Shown: positions 15,574-25,107, counted from the first letter of the stretch. The stretch: DNA of 64,000 bases from Deltaproteobacteria bacterium (GCA_022710585.1 JAKLGV010000008.1:1-64000), one strand, 5' to 3'. Program-made: numbers and translations. The notes: generated from the sequence alone by a model not told the origin.

Positions 15574-16410
15574 ATGGTTTCAAGAGAGATTAAAAAAATA
15601 ATCGCGAACGCGCTGAAAGAAGATATCGGCAGCGGTGATGTTACCACGCTGTCCACGGTCAGCGGCAGAAAGAAAGGCAGGGCGCTCGCCATAGCCAAGG
15701 ATCATTTCATTGTCGCCGGAATGGATGTTTTTGAAGAAACTTTTAAATCCATCGATAAGACCATCAAAGTAAAAAAACTCATCCGCGACGGCTCTGCGGC
15801 GAAGAAAGGCGATGTCATCGCGGAAGTATCCGGCAACTTATCGGGAATCCTTCAGGCAGAGAGAGTTTCTTTGAATTTGCTGCAGCGTATGTGCGGGATT
15901 GCCGCGCTCACGTCACGATATATTCAGGCCGTTCGGGGCACAAACGCGAAGATTCTGGATACGCGCAAGACGGCTCCCGGACTGCGCGTTCTGGATAAAA
16001 TGGCCGTGCGGCTGGGCGGAGGCACGAATCACCGCATCGGTTTGTATGACGCCGTCCTGATCAAAGATAACCATATTGAGGCCTCGGGAAGTATTACGGC
16101 GGCTGTGCGGGCGATCAGGAAAAATCTTCGACGTCCGATGAAAATAGAGGTCGAAACAAAAAACATTCAGGAAGTGAATGAAGCGCTGGCCTGCGGTGTC
16201 GACATTATTATGCTGGACAATATGACTGTTTCGGCCATGAAGAAGGCTGTCAAACGTGTGGCCGGAGGAGCGCTTCTGGAAGCATCGGGAAATGTCTCTC
16301 TTCAAACTGTTGCCGCGATAGCGGAAACCGGTGTTGACTTTATCTCGGTGGGCGCTCTCACGCATTCCGTGACGGCTGCCGATATTTCATTAAAAATCAT
16401 GTCCCGTTAG
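15574..16410 (+). CDS. nadC: Nicotinate-nucleotide pyrophosphorylase (quinolinate PRTase)
   Basis: A 278-residue NadC, the enzyme that makes nicotinate mononucleotide from quinolinate and PRPP with loss of CO2, the last de novo step before NAD assembly. Signature stretches are SGDVTT at residues 17-22, ILDTRKTAPGLR (about 127-138), GGGTNHRIGLYDAVLIKDNH (about 149-168), and DIIMLDNM near 210 of the barrel. Length and order are normal. It lies between valS and birA, in a run of cofactor genes (nadC, birA, coaX, coaE) read in one direction. Confidence 0.96.
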   Translation: MVSREIKKIIANALKEDIGSGDVTTLSTVSGRKKGRALAIAKDHFIVAGMDVFEETFKSIDKTIKVKKLIRDGSAAKKGDVIAEVSGNLSGILQAERVSLNLLQRMCGIAALTSRYIQAVRGTNAKILDTRKTAPGLRVLDKMAVRLGGGTNHRIGLYDAVLIKDNHIEASGSITAAVRAIRKNLRRPMKIEVETKNIQEVNEALACGVDIIMLDNMTVSAMKKAVKRVAGGALLEASGNVSLQTVAAIAETGVDFISVGALTHSVTAADISLKIMSR

Positions 16411-16456
16411 TTTCTTGATCGAAGAATCATCATTTTTTTGCGGCAAGTCTGAAGAT

Positions 16457-17245
16457 ATGGACTGGAATTTAAAAACGCTGACAGAAGGACTTGCACGGAC
16501 ATCTTTCGGCCATCCTCTTTATTATTTTTCACAGACAGGATCAACCAATGATGAAGCCTTTGCCCTGGGGCTAGACTGCGCCGCTGAAGGAACGGCAGTG
16601 CTGGCCGACAGCCAGAGCGGCGGAAAAGGGCGATTTCAGAGAGTATGGCATTCTCCGGCAGGAGCCAATATTTATACGTCCGTCATTTTAAGACCGGATA
16701 TATCATCAGCGCAGGCCTCGCGAATTCCGTTGATGGCAGGCGTTGCCGTTGCCGAAACTTTAAGAGCCTTTTGCCCGGACGCGGTCCGGCTGAAATGGCC
16801 CAACGATGTGTTAATTCATCAGAAAAAAGTCTGCGGGATTCTCTCGCAGGCCAGAATAAACAATCAAAAGATTGATTTCATCGTTCTGGGCATTGGCATG
16901 AATGTCAACATACAACAAAATGATTTTTCAGCAGAAATCCGGGATATAGCCACATCCCTTGGCATCGAAACCGGCCTGAAAATTTCCCGCCTGGAATTGA
17001 TAATTAGCCTCTATGAAAATCTTGAGAAATGGTATAAAAAGCTACTGCAAAACGGATTCGATCCGATCAAAGAAAGATGGCTTGACCTGACGCCGATGAT
17101 CGGACAAACGGTTCAGGTTGCATTTAAAAATGAACGGCTGGAAGGGAAGGCGACAGGCCTTGATGACGACGGCGCCCTCATCCTTCTGACTGAAAAAAAC
17201 ACAGAAATCACAGTCTCGGCGGGAGACGCTACAATCAAGAGGTGA
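16457..17245 (+). CDS. birA: Biotin--[acetyl-CoA carboxylase] ligase (no repressor domain)
   Basis: A 262-residue BirA-type ligase that adenylates biotin and attaches it to carboxylase carrier Lys. Motifs are GSTNDEA, SGGKGRFQRVWHSPAGANIY (the GRGRxxRxW-like biotinoyl-AMP loop), KWPNDVLI and KKVCGIL. There is no N-terminal helix-turn-helix, so it does not act as the biotin repressor. I chose the ATG at 16457, which gives MDWNLKTL; a TTG at 16415 would add 14 residues, and neither has a strong ribosome site. coaX starts 3 bases after its stop. Confidence 0.92.
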   Translation: MDWNLKTLTEGLARTSFGHPLYYFSQTGSTNDEAFALGLDCAAEGTAVLADSQSGGKGRFQRVWHSPAGANIYTSVILRPDISSAQASRIPLMAGVAVAETLRAFCPDAVRLKWPNDVLIHQKKVCGILSQARINNQKIDFIVLGIGMNVNIQQNDFSAEIRDIATSLGIETGLKISRLELIISLYENLEKWYKKLLQNGFDPIKERWLDLTPMIGQTVQVAFKNERLEGKATGLDDDGALILLTEKNTEITVSAGDATIKR

Positions 17246-17248
17246 TCT

Positions 17249-18025
17249 ATGCTTTTAGTCATTGATGTGGGCAATACCAATACAGTGCTGGGGCTTTACG
17301 ATGATGAACGTTTGCTGCTCGACTGGCGAATCCGGACGGAAATCGATCATACGGTTGATGAATACGGCGTCTTGATCTACAATTTGTATCAATCCAGCCG
17401 AATGAAGGCAAAAGAAATCAAGGCGATCACCGACATCATTATTTCGTGTGTGGTCCCGCCGATGCTCAACATTCTGGAGCCGCTCTGTATGAAGTATTTT
17501 AATCTCAAGCCTTTGATTGTCGGACCGGGCATCAAAACGGGTATGCCGATTTTTTATGATAATCCCAAGGAAGTGGGAGCGGACCGGATCGTCAACGCCG
17601 TTGCGGCCTACAATAAATACCGCAAGGAATGCATCATTGTCGATTTCGGCACGGCCACGACGTTCGACTATGTTTCTCCCAAAGGGGAATATATGGGCGG
17701 CTGTATTGCTCCGGGTATCGTGATTTCGATTGAAGCGCTGTTTGAAAGAGCTTCCAAGCTGCCACGGGTGGAATTCAGCAAACCCAAAACGGTCCTGACC
17801 AAAGATACGGTCAGCGCTATTCAGGCGGGTATTATGTTCGGCTACGCCGGACTGGTGGACGGCATCGTCTCCAGAATGAAAACCGAAGTAAAAACAAAGC
17901 CGCTGGTCATCGCGACAGGCGGCCTGGCCAACATCATCGCGCCGGAAACCAAAACGATTGAGAAGATAGAAGAAATGCTGACGCTCGACGGTCTGCGCAT
18001 TATCTATGAGCTCAACAAGAAGTAA
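17249..18025 (+). CDS. coaX: Type III pantothenate kinase
   Basis: A 258-residue CoaX, which phosphorylates pantothenate in the first step of CoA synthesis. The ASKHA-fold signatures are in place: [15 protein letters not shown] at residues 6-20, [12 protein letters not shown] at about 110-121 and [14 protein letters not shown] at about 129-142. CoaX enzymes need a monovalent cation and are not inhibited by CoA. It sits directly before coaE, the last enzyme of the same pathway. Confidence 0.96.
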   Translation: MLLVIDVGNTNTVLGLYDDERLLLDWRIRTEIDHTVDEYGVLIYNLYQSSRMKAKEIKAITDIIISCVVPPMLNILEPLCMKYFNLKPLIVGPGIKTGMPIFYDNPKEVGADRIVNAVAAYNKYRKECIIVDFGTATTFDYVSPKGEYMGGCIAPGIVISIEALFERASKLPRVEFSKPKTVLTKDTVSAIQAGIMFGYAGLVDGIVSRMKTEVKTKPLVIATGGLANIIAPETKTIEKIEEMLTLDGLRIIYELNKK

Positions 18026-18028
18026 GCC

Positions 18029-18655
18029 ATGTTGAATGTCGGACTGACAGGGGGTATTGCCTGCGGCAAATCAACCGTGGCCCGGATGTTTGTTGAAAGG
18101 GGCGCTCATCTCATCGATTTTGACCGGCTCGCGCACCATGTTCAGGAGAAAGGGAAGCCGGCCTGGCAGCGCGTGGTGGATTGTTTCGGCGACGGCATTC
18201 TCGCCGATGACGGCACCATCGATCGCGTCAGGTTGGGAAAGGTTGTTTTCGGAGATCACAACAGGCTGACCGAGCTCAATAAAATTGTGCATCCTTTTGT
18301 TTACGCCGAATGGAAAGCCCGGTTGCAGAAAATCGAGAGGAAAGACGCGCACGTGATCGTGCTCGCGGACATTCCACTTTTATTCGAAGGCAAGAAGCAG
18401 CATCTCTTTGATGTGACTGTGCTGGTGGTGATTGAACCGGAAGAGCAGATCCGGCGTCTGATCAGGAGAAATAAGATCACCCGGGATGAAGCGGAACAGA
18501 GGCTAAAAAGCCAGATGCCCATCGATAAGAAAAAAGCGCTGGCGGACATTGTCATTGACAACGGAGGCGCGGTTTCGGAGACGAAAAAGATCGTTGAAGC
18601 AACATGGCATCAATTGCTGAAGCTGGAAAAACAAAAAAATAAAAAAGATTTCTAA
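18029..18655 (+). CDS. coaE: Dephospho-CoA kinase
   Basis: A 208-residue CoaE, which phosphorylates the ribose 3'-OH of dephospho-CoA to give CoA. The P-loop GGIACGKSTVA (residues 8-18), DFDRLAHHVQ at about 32-41 and VLADIPLLFE near 110-120 are typical. The tail is Lys-rich (KLEKQKNKKDF). The ATG at 18029 follows the coaX stop by three bases. Confidence 0.96.
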   Translation: MLNVGLTGGIACGKSTVARMFVERGAHLIDFDRLAHHVQEKGKPAWQRVVDCFGDGILADDGTIDRVRLGKVVFGDHNRLTELNKIVHPFVYAEWKARLQKIERKDAHVIVLADIPLLFEGKKQHLFDVTVLVVIEPEEQIRRLIRRNKITRDEAEQRLKSQMPIDKKKALADIVIDNGGAVSETKKIVEATWHQLLKLEKQKNKKDF

Positions 18656-18676
18656 ACATAAGCATGGAGGAAAAAA

Positions 18677-19288
18677 ATGATTGAGAAAAATGTCCAGACA
18701 GATTTTAGTTCGAAAGTATGCGAACCGGTGATCGGCGAAGGCACTTTTGTGCATCCGCTGGCCGCGGTGATCGGGAACGTCATTTTAGGCAAAAACATCA
18801 TGGTGGCTCCGACCGCCTGTGTGCGCGGAGATGAGGGCCAGCCGCTGCATGTCGGAGACGATTCCAATGTGCAGGACGGCGTCGTTATTCACGCGCTGGA
18901 AACCGAGCTGGACGGCAAACCGGTGGAAAAAAATCAGATGGAAGTCGACGGCAAAAAATATGCGGTTTATATCGGCAAGCGGATTTCTCTGGCGCATCAG
19001 GTTCAGATTCACGGACCGGCTGTGGTCATGGATGATACCTTTGTTGGCATGAAGGTGCTGGTGTTCAAATCTTTTGTCGGAAAAAATTGTGTGATTGAAC
19101 CGGGTGCGATTTTAATGGGCGTGAAAGTGGCGGATGGCCGTTATGTTCAGGCCGGATCCATCATTAAAACACAGGCGGACGCGGATGCTCTGCCGGTGAT
19201 CACAGCGGACTATCCAATGAAGGAAATGAACAAAGGTGTTCTGCATGTGAATAAGGCGCTGGCTAAGGGTTATCTCGCTGCCAAATAA
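18677..19288 (+). CDS. Gamma-class carbonic anhydrase, Cam type
   Basis: A 203-residue left-handed beta-helix protein. The zinc or iron ligands H72, H107 and H112 are present with R50, D52 and Q66 at the same spacings as Arg59, Asp61, Gln75 and His81 of the Methanosarcina enzyme Cam. The residues aligned to Cam Glu62 and the proton shuttle Glu84 are E53 and E75. It also keeps an inserted acidic loop (LETELDGKPVEKNQMEVDGKK), so it looks like a catalytically competent Cam rather than the CamH/acyltransferase-like branch. The N-terminus has no evident signal peptide. The ribosome site is GGAGG. A terminator follows at 19311-19349. Confidence 0.85.
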   Translation: MIEKNVQTDFSSKVCEPVIGEGTFVHPLAAVIGNVILGKNIMVAPTACVRGDEGQPLHVGDDSNVQDGVVIHALETELDGKPVEKNQMEVDGKKYAVYIGKRISLAHQVQIHGPAVVMDDTFVGMKVLVFKSFVGKNCVIEPGAILMGVKVADGRYVQAGSIIKTQADADALPVITADYPMKEMNKGVLHVNKALAKGYLAAK

Positions 19289-19310
19289 ATATTTTTTAAA
19301 CAGGACAACA

Positions 19311-19349
19311 TACAGCCTGTCCACAGTGAAAGACGGACGGGCTGTATTT
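19311..19349 (+). terminator. Terminator after the carbonic anhydrase gene
   Basis: TACAGCCTGTCC (19311-19322) pairs with GGACGGGCTGTA (19335-19346) over 12 positions with one G-U pair, around a 12-base loop. Only TTT follows, so efficiency may be partial. A possible GTG start at 19326 for the next gene falls in the loop and was not used. Confidence 0.55.
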
Positions 19350-19358
19350 CACAAAACC

Positions 19359-20078
19359 ATGTTAGTTCAATTAGCTGATCAGGATATCAAACATCATTTT
19401 TGCCTTTCCTGTGGAACGACAAAGAATATCAACAACCGCCGTTATTGTTCAGTAAAATGCCGCCAGCATTTGCGCCAGAAGCTGAACATGAAAATCGGAC
19501 TCCTGCAGACGCTCAACACGCGCTATGCCGTTTTTTATTTTTCCGACACCAGAATTTTTCTGGACATTGTTCCTTACGGCTGCAGGGAAATTTTTCGCTA
19601 CATCGGGAAACGAAAAGAAGGCAGCAATCCGGCCGCGGATTTTCATCTCATGACCAATAAGCTGGGCGAGGCCTGGTGGGCGGAGTCAAACCGCACCAAC
19701 AGAGGCTATGTCGCGTCGATGCATGTGCTGAAACTGGCAACGCGTCACGCGATCGGTGATGGATTACAGCGGCCGAAATTAACGCACATTCCCACGATCA
19801 AAACGGATTGGCTGAACTGTCTGGAAATAGACAGAGCGGATCTCCATTCTCATGAATTAAGCAAAATTATCAAGGCCGCGTATCGGAAACAGGTCAAGGT
19901 ACATCATCCTGATCTGGGTGGTCATGCGGCAACCTTCAGAAAAATTCACACGGCCTACAAAGAATTTCTTTGCTGGGCGGATCATCCCGTCTATGTCAAA
20001 CGCCGAGGCTTTCCGGATAAATGGTATTATGACGGCGACAAAAGTAAATGGCTTCAGCCCATTGCGCTGAAAAAATAG
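19359..20078 (+). CDS. Zinc-finger and J-domain protein
   Basis: A 239-residue protein. Near the N-terminus is a four-Cys treble-clef-like finger (CLSCGTTKNINNRRYCSVKC), then a middle region of about 120 residues of unknown fold (FYFSDTRIFLDIVPYGCREIFRYIG, GEAWWAESNRTNRGYVASMHVLKLATRHA). At the C-terminus is a J domain: helix II AYRKQVKVHH, the HPD triad, DLGG, then TFRKIHTAYKEFL. The J domain should stimulate a DnaK-type ATPase, so this is a specialised co-chaperone whose client site is the finger or middle part. The order, finger first and J last, is the reverse of DnaJ. It starts at ATG 19359 and ends close to the convergent mobA. Confidence 0.75.
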   Translation: MLVQLADQDIKHHFCLSCGTTKNINNRRYCSVKCRQHLRQKLNMKIGLLQTLNTRYAVFYFSDTRIFLDIVPYGCREIFRYIGKRKEGSNPAADFHLMTNKLGEAWWAESNRTNRGYVASMHVLKLATRHAIGDGLQRPKLTHIPTIKTDWLNCLEIDRADLHSHELSKIIKAAYRKQVKVHHPDLGGHAATFRKIHTAYKEFLCWADHPVYVKRRGFPDKWYYDGDKSKWLQPIALKK

Positions 20079-20095
20079 CATCCAATCAAAAATAA

Positions 20096-20716
20096 TTATT
20101 CAGGCAACAGGCCGTTTGTTGACGCGCGCAGCTCTTCCGGCGTGTTGATGTTCAGAAATAGGCGACCGTCGGGATTGAAGGGCTTGATCTTATCACTGGT
20201 TAATTTCAGTGAACGCACCTCTTTAAATAAACCCGCAATTTTAAGCCTGTCGGCCAGTATCATTTTTTTGATGGCGGGAAGGCAGCGCCGCGAGTAGATC
20301 GCGTGGAGGGCCTGAAAACCCTCGGGGACTTCCGGCACGACAATTTCGTATCGATCGATCTGCTCCATCATGAAAAGGATAAAGGCCTGATTTAAAGAAG
20401 GCATGTCGCAGGCGGCAACAAAAGCGTAATCGTGCCTGGCGTAAAATAAACCGGTATAAATGCCGCCCAGGGAACCTTTCCCTTTGAAAATGTCCGTAAC
20501 AATCGTAGTATCGGAAAATTCGTCGTAGGCCAGAGGTTCATTGGTGACAATAATGATTTCGGAAAATATTTTCCGGTAAACAGACAGGATGCGATCGATC
20601 AGGCGCACGCCGTTGATTTCAATGAAAGCTTTATTGACGCCCATCCGCGAATTCTTACCGCCGGATAGAATAATGCCTGTCATGTTCTGTTGCATACTCC
20701 GTTGACCTTCTATCAT
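20096..20716 (-). CDS. mobA: Molybdenum cofactor guanylyltransferase
   Basis: A 206-residue MobA-type nucleotidyltransferase, which adds GMP to molybdopterin. It shows ILSGGKNSRMGVNKAFIEING (the GGxSxRMGxxK motif), KGSLGGIYTGL and ACDMPSLN (the metal-binding Asp). The C-terminal NINTPEEL motif is also typical. The ATG at 20716 overlaps the stop of the activase gene as ATGA, suggesting coupled translation. A second ATG at 20695 has AAGG about 10 bases upstream and may be the true start. Molybdenum or tungsten enzymes such as formate dehydrogenase would be the users, but none lie here. Confidence 0.88.
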   Translation of the reverse strand: MIEGQRSMQQNMTGIILSGGKNSRMGVNKAFIEINGVRLIDRILSVYRKIFSEIIIVTNEPLAYDEFSDTTIVTDIFKGKGSLGGIYTGLFYARHDYAFVAACDMPSLNQAFILFMMEQIDRYEIVVPEVPEGFQALHAIYSRRCLPAIKKMILADRLKIAGLFKEVRSLKLTSDKIKPFNPDGRLFLNINTPEELRASTNGLLPE

Positions 20717-23700
20717 TCAAGCATGGCGTTGCTGTCTTTATTGGCTCTGAATCTTGACACATTCAGCATGAAAATTTCCAGTTTATTGATGACATTGGGC
20801 GGCAGAAGATTTCCGTCAATTTCAATGGAAATGGCTGGATATTTTCTTTCCCTGGCCCAGGGCGTCAGAACGCCTTCAATGACGCGGCCGATCAAACAGG
20901 CGAAAGGTGAAATATTGACGATGCCGGAATAGCCGTCCATCATCGCTGTGGCGGCGACACCGCTGGAAATGCTGATTTCGGAATACAGCTCATGATTGAC
21001 AAAATACTTTTCGGTATTGCCCATGATTTCTTCCATATTGTGAGGTGATTCAGGAATCAGCCCTGTGCCCGACAGTGCCTCATAGATATCTTTTTCAATT
21101 TTCTTTTTATAGGCGTGCTCGATTTTCCACTGCACAATCTCCTTAAACTCGCTTGCAAAAACCTGCCGGTAACGCGGAATCAAAGCCAGGCGTTTTTTGA
21201 GTTCGTAATGACGCACGAAGTCACAATAATAAATCCATTCGGCAACACTGGAGACTTTGCCGATGATGCCGCGGTGGCTGAATTGTCTGATTAATTCATC
21301 AACGGCAAAATCATCGCGCCGGACGTAAATCTCTCCGACAATCAATACCTTGGGACATTTCTCAATGTTTTTCTTTAAGGGTATCGCGGCAATTTCTGAA
21401 GATATCTTCCGCAAAACCGGCAATATCCCAGTGATGTCCCGCTCCGCGACAGCAATCATCTTCTGCCAGATTTGATCATAGGCCATCATGGCTTTCTCAG
21501 GATCTTCGGCGCAGGTTCTCAGCGATGTTTCGATGTCTTTCATATAATCGCCGATGACAACGGCCCACCATGCGTATCTGGCAAAATCCTTGCCAAGTTC
21601 GTTGTAGGAATTATCGGCGTCCAGTGTGAAAATGACGACATTTTCCTTGCGCAGGTCCCTGAAGAGATTTTCGTAAAAAACAAAATATTGTCCGGTGCGG
21701 CAGGGGCCGGTCGTTGTGGGAACGAAAACGAGATAGATTTCGTCTTTGCGGTATTTGTCCGATGAGAAATACTTGAGCAGGCTTCCCAAAACGAGATGGG
21801 ACGGCAGACATTCCTTGCCCGAAGCATGATTGCGCGCCAATTGCAGCGTGTAAATATCGGGAACGGGCAAGGTTTCCGCGTTGATTCCAAAACCGCGAAT
21901 GGCCGCGCCGACCAGCTCCGCGGAGAGCCGTCCCATATTCGACAGCAGCATTTTGACGCGGGGGTTGTTTTTAATCGGTATTTTTTCGCCGGTCGTCCTA
22001 TTTCTGATGTGAATTTCTTCGCCCGGCTGATTGACAAAGCGCAGATGGTTGTCGTAGCGCTCTTCACGCATATCGGTGATTTTAGAGCGGTAGCCTTCAA
22101 TGATATCCAGAAACGCCTCAATGCGCGTGTCCACGCCGGCATCGGCAGTATGCGAATCGAGCTCCAGAATCAGAAAGGGCTTCATCCCCATCATCCATTT
22201 CAGATAGTGCAGCATAAACGAATCTGGGGCGCAGGAAAAATTGGAAATGTAGGTTAGAAAAATATTGTCCTCGCCTTTGATCAGCGCGGCGGATTTCATA
22301 TCCTGTTGCCCGTAATACCAGTACATATTCTGATAGATCGTCTGATCTTCAAAGGGCAGGATATCAAAGGGCAGGACCGTATAGCCGCGGGACGTGTATT
22401 TCCGTGGGATGCCCATATTCGCGTCGGCGGTAAAAGAATTGTAGGGCCGCCCCAGAAGGGCGATGACCGGCCTTCCGGCCTGGCGGGATTCTGCCAGCGC
22501 CTGCCGGCCCAGTTCGGAAAACTTCTTGAAACATTCTGTTTGTCTGGCGTGAGCCTCGTCAAAGGCCTGCCGGGCTTCCGCGGGGCTGAACCCAAGTTTT
22601 TCGCCGAGAGAAATAAACGGTTCGGCTGCCTTTTCCGTCCCGTACATAAAGCTGACCACCGGCATCAGATATTTTTCTTCCGGAATTTCGGGAAAAGCCT
22701 TTTTGATATAGTAGGGCAGGCTCTGGGTGATCGGACAGAAACTGGCCGGCGCGTTTTCTTCGTAGCTTTCCATATCCTTGCAGTGAGGAAGGAAAATATA
22801 ATCCGCTTTGCTGTCCAGAATGTCCTGTACCGCCCCGTGGGCAATTTCCGCCGGGAAACAGTAAGCGCTTTCCACCCGTGCGACGCCTTCATGGGAAATC
22901 GATTCGGACACCCGAGTTTCGATGCCCAGCGTGTGGAAAAACCAGGAATAAAACGGCCAGAGTGTGTAGAAGGAAAAGCATTTCGGAATGCCGACGATGA
23001 AGTCTTTTTTGCGGATCAGTTTTGCCGGATCGGGAGCGGACTCGCGGAAAAGAATATCGTTGCGCTTTTCAACATAATCGATCACGTCCGCTTCATTGAA
23101 AATGTTCTTTTTGCGGATGTTCGTGTATTTATTGCAGCGCCCGCCAAACATATATTTGTGATCGTTGACTTTTAAAATGCGGATCGGGCAGAAATTATCG
23201 CAGGCCTGACATTTAAAATCCTTTTCGTACACAATATCCGTGTCCAGAATTTTTTCCAGGTCATACTCCGCTTTCGCCAGCAAGCCGTCACGCAGCTTCT
23301 GTTTGGCCAGCATTCCCACGCCAAAGCAGCCCATCAGTTCAGGATCGGGAGGCACCAGAATATTCTTATTCAGAAGCATGGCGAAAGCCAGGGGAACCGC
23401 TTTGTTTTTGGCCACGCCTCCCTGCAAAACAATATTTTCGCCAATTGTTCTGTTGCCCACAACGCGGTTGAGATAATTGGACACGATGGAGGTAACGATG
23501 CCCGCCGTAATGTCTTCACGCGATGCGCCCTGCTGGATGGCTTTACGGACATCGGAATTGATAAAAGCGGAGCAGTGCTCGCCGAATTTCAAGGGCGTGT
23601 CGGCCTGCAGCGCGATGTCTCCGATTTCCCATGCATGCTGAATATTTAAGTCGCCCTGAGACGATTCTTCCAGAAAAGAGCCCGTTCCGGCGGAGCAGGC

Positions 23701-24984
23701 CTCGTTCATCGCGTAATCAATCGGAACTTTATTTTTCAGAAAAACATATTTGGCGTCCTGTCCGCCGATTTCGAAGATCGTATTGATGTTTTCTCTGTAA
23801 AAAGTCGTCCCGACGGCGTGCGCGATAATCTCATTATAGACGGCAGGCGTTTCCAGAAAAACGCCTAGCAGTTCCCGGGAGGATCCGGTGGTCGCGGCCA
23901 GCGTAATCCTGATGCCGTTGCCGCCCGTGTCTTCCTGAATCTGTCTCTGCATTTCGATGAAGCAATTCTTCAGCGCCTTCACCGGATCGCCGTGGGTCCG
24001 TCCGTAAAAAGAGGCCGTGATTTCGTTGGTTTCCATGTCAATCAGACAGGCTTTGGTGGTGGTTGAACCGCCGTCCACTCCCAAAATGTATTCTTTACCG
24101 GCTGTCACCTTCGCTTTGCGGGATTCAAGGTAGGTGACTTTTCCTTCCGCCGTTTTCAGGCTTTGAAATGTTTTAAACTGAACTCTGTTGGGTTTGAATA
24201 ATTTTTCAAGAGTAGGCAAGGGTGTGCCTGAAGTTCTTGCCAGCAGCGCCGCTCCATAAGCCTCAAAACAGATCGCCTGGTCAGGTATGGTGAATTTATT
24301 TTCAGGCATCCGCTCCCGGATAAACTGCACGAGATGCTTGTTTTCGGTGACGCCGCCGATGAGCAGCACTTTTTTGCGGGTGATCTTCGCCTTTTTGATG
24401 AAGTCTATCACTTTGGTGGCCGTAACGTCGCTCAGGGACAAGACGATGTCGCCCCGACAGGCTTCGCCTTTATTCAAACGATGCGTGCAGTCGCTTTTCA
24501 TAAAGACGGAACAGCGCGAAGAGAGCTTCAAGATCCTGCTGTCTTCACCAATAGCGTTCACATCATCGAGCGTCATGTCCATCCGGGCGAGCTGCTGTTT
24601 AAAAAATTCGCCCGTACCCGAAGCGCACTTGTTTCCGGAAAAGCTGGTGATGATTTTCCGGTTTTCATCGATCGTATAAACCACGAGGTCTTCGCCGCCC
24701 AACGAAACCAGCGCGTCCACCCGCTGATCCAGATGATGCAGAGCTTCCTCAATGCACAGCGGTTCGATAACGCTGCTGATATTTAATAAATGCCTACCTT
24801 CCGTGCCGGTGACGAGGGCCCGGGTTCCGGCGGGAATCTGAAGGTCGGATAAAAGGCTTTTTAAGGTGTAAAGGAAGTCCCCCTCATGAGGCTCTACTTT
24901 GTGCTTGACCATCCGATCTTCATCCAGAAGGACGACTTTGATGCTGGATGAGCCTATGTTGATTCCTAAAGTAAACATAAACAA
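20713..24984 (-). CDS. Giant two-headed 2-hydroxyacyl-CoA dehydratase activase (BadF/HgdC type, DUF2229)
   Basis: A 1423-residue protein made of parts that are separate in classic systems. Residues 1-260 form one ASKHA ATPase (GINIGSSSIKVVLLDED; NKCASGTGEFF; SRCSVFMKSD). Residues 300-560 form a second (GVDGGSTTTKACLID; EIGGQDAKYVFL; NEACSAGTGSFLEE; GEHCSAFINSD). Each carries the two Cys that in HgdC hold the dimer-bridging 4Fe-4S cluster. A Cys cluster (CQACDNFCPI...GGRCNKY, about 600-630) and a long DUF2229-type C-terminal half follow; no dehydratase HgdAB pair is adjacent. The family uses ATP to fire single electrons at a CoA-thioester enzyme. The promoter is at 25021-25049. The partner is unknown. 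Confidence 0.88.
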   Translation of the reverse strand: MFMFTLGINIGSSSIKVVLLDEDRMVKHKVEPHEGDFLYTLKSLLSDLQIPAGTRALVTGTEGRHLLNISSVIEPLCIEEALHHLDQRVDALVSLGGEDLVVYTIDENRKIITSFSGNKCASGTGEFFKQQLARMDMTLDDVNAIGEDSRILKLSSRCSVFMKSDCTHRLNKGEACRGDIVLSLSDVTATKVIDFIKKAKITRKKVLLIGGVTENKHLVQFIRERMPENKFTIPDQAICFEAYGAALLARTSGTPLPTLEKLFKPNRVQFKTFQSLKTAEGKVTYLESRKAKVTAGKEYILGVDGGSTTTKACLIDMETNEITASFYGRTHGDPVKALKNCFIEMQRQIQEDTGGNGIRITLAATTGSSRELLGVFLETPAVYNEIIAHAVGTTFYRENINTIFEIGGQDAKYVFLKNKVPIDYAMNEACSAGTGSFLEESSQGDLNIQHAWEIGDIALQADTPLKFGEHCSAFINSDVRKAIQQGASREDITAGIVTSIVSNYLNRVVGNRTIGENIVLQGGVAKNKAVPLAFAMLLNKNILVPPDPELMGCFGVGMLAKQKLRDGLLAKAEYDLEKILDTDIVYEKDFKCQACDNFCPIRILKVNDHKYMFGGRCNKYTNIRKKNIFNEADVIDYVEKRNDILFRESAPDPAKLIRKKDFIVGIPKCFSFYTLWPFYSWFFHTLGIETRVSESISHEGVARVESAYCFPAEIAHGAVQDILDSKADYIFLPHCKDMESYEENAPASFCPITQSLPYYIKKAFPEIPEEKYLMPVVSFMYGTEKAAEPFISLGEKLGFSPAEARQAFDEAHARQTECFKKFSELGRQALAESRQAGRPVIALLGRPYNSFTADANMGIPRKYTSRGYTVLPFDILPFEDQTIYQNMYWYYGQQDMKSAALIKGEDNIFLTYISNFSCAPDSFMLHYLKWMMGMKPFLILELDSHTADAGVDTRIEAFLDIIEGYRSKITDMREERYDNHLRFVNQPGEEIHIRNRTTGEKIPIKNNPRVKMLLSNMGRLSAELVGAAIRGFGINAETLPVPDIYTLQLARNHASGKECLPSHLVLGSLLKYFSSDKYRKDEIYLVFVPTTTGPCRTGQYFVFYENLFRDLRKENVVIFTLDADNSYNELGKDFARYAWWAVVIGDYMKDIETSLRTCAEDPEKAMMAYDQIWQKMIAVAERDITGILPVLRKISSEIAAIPLKKNIEKCPKVLIVGEIYVRRDDFAVDELIRQFSHRGIIGKVSSVAEWIYYCDFVRHYELKKRLALIPRYRQVFASEFKEIVQWKIEHAYKKKIEKDIYEALSGTGLIPESPHNMEEIMGNTEKYFVNHELYSEISISSGVAATAMMDGYSGIVNISPFACLIGRVIEGVLTPWARERKYPAISIEIDGNLLPPNVINKLEIFMLNVSRFRANKDSNAMLE

Positions 24985-25020
24985 CTATTTCAGCTTCCAA
25001 TGAATCATATGTTGTCCGGT

Positions 25021-25049
25021 AAAATATTACGATTAGGTGTAATCGTCAA
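25021..25049 (-). promoter_or_regulatory. Promoter of the activase-mobA unit with inner inverted repeat
   Basis: On the minus strand TTGACG (25049-25044) and TATTTT (25026-25021) are 17 bases apart. The spacer holds the inverted repeat ACGATT-N6-AATCGT, a possible operator. The start codon is at 24984. Confidence 0.5.
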
Positions 25050-25107
25050 GTTTCAGATGAAAAAAATTTAAAAATTCTTCAAAAAGATTTTTAGTTTATT
25101 GAAAAAG

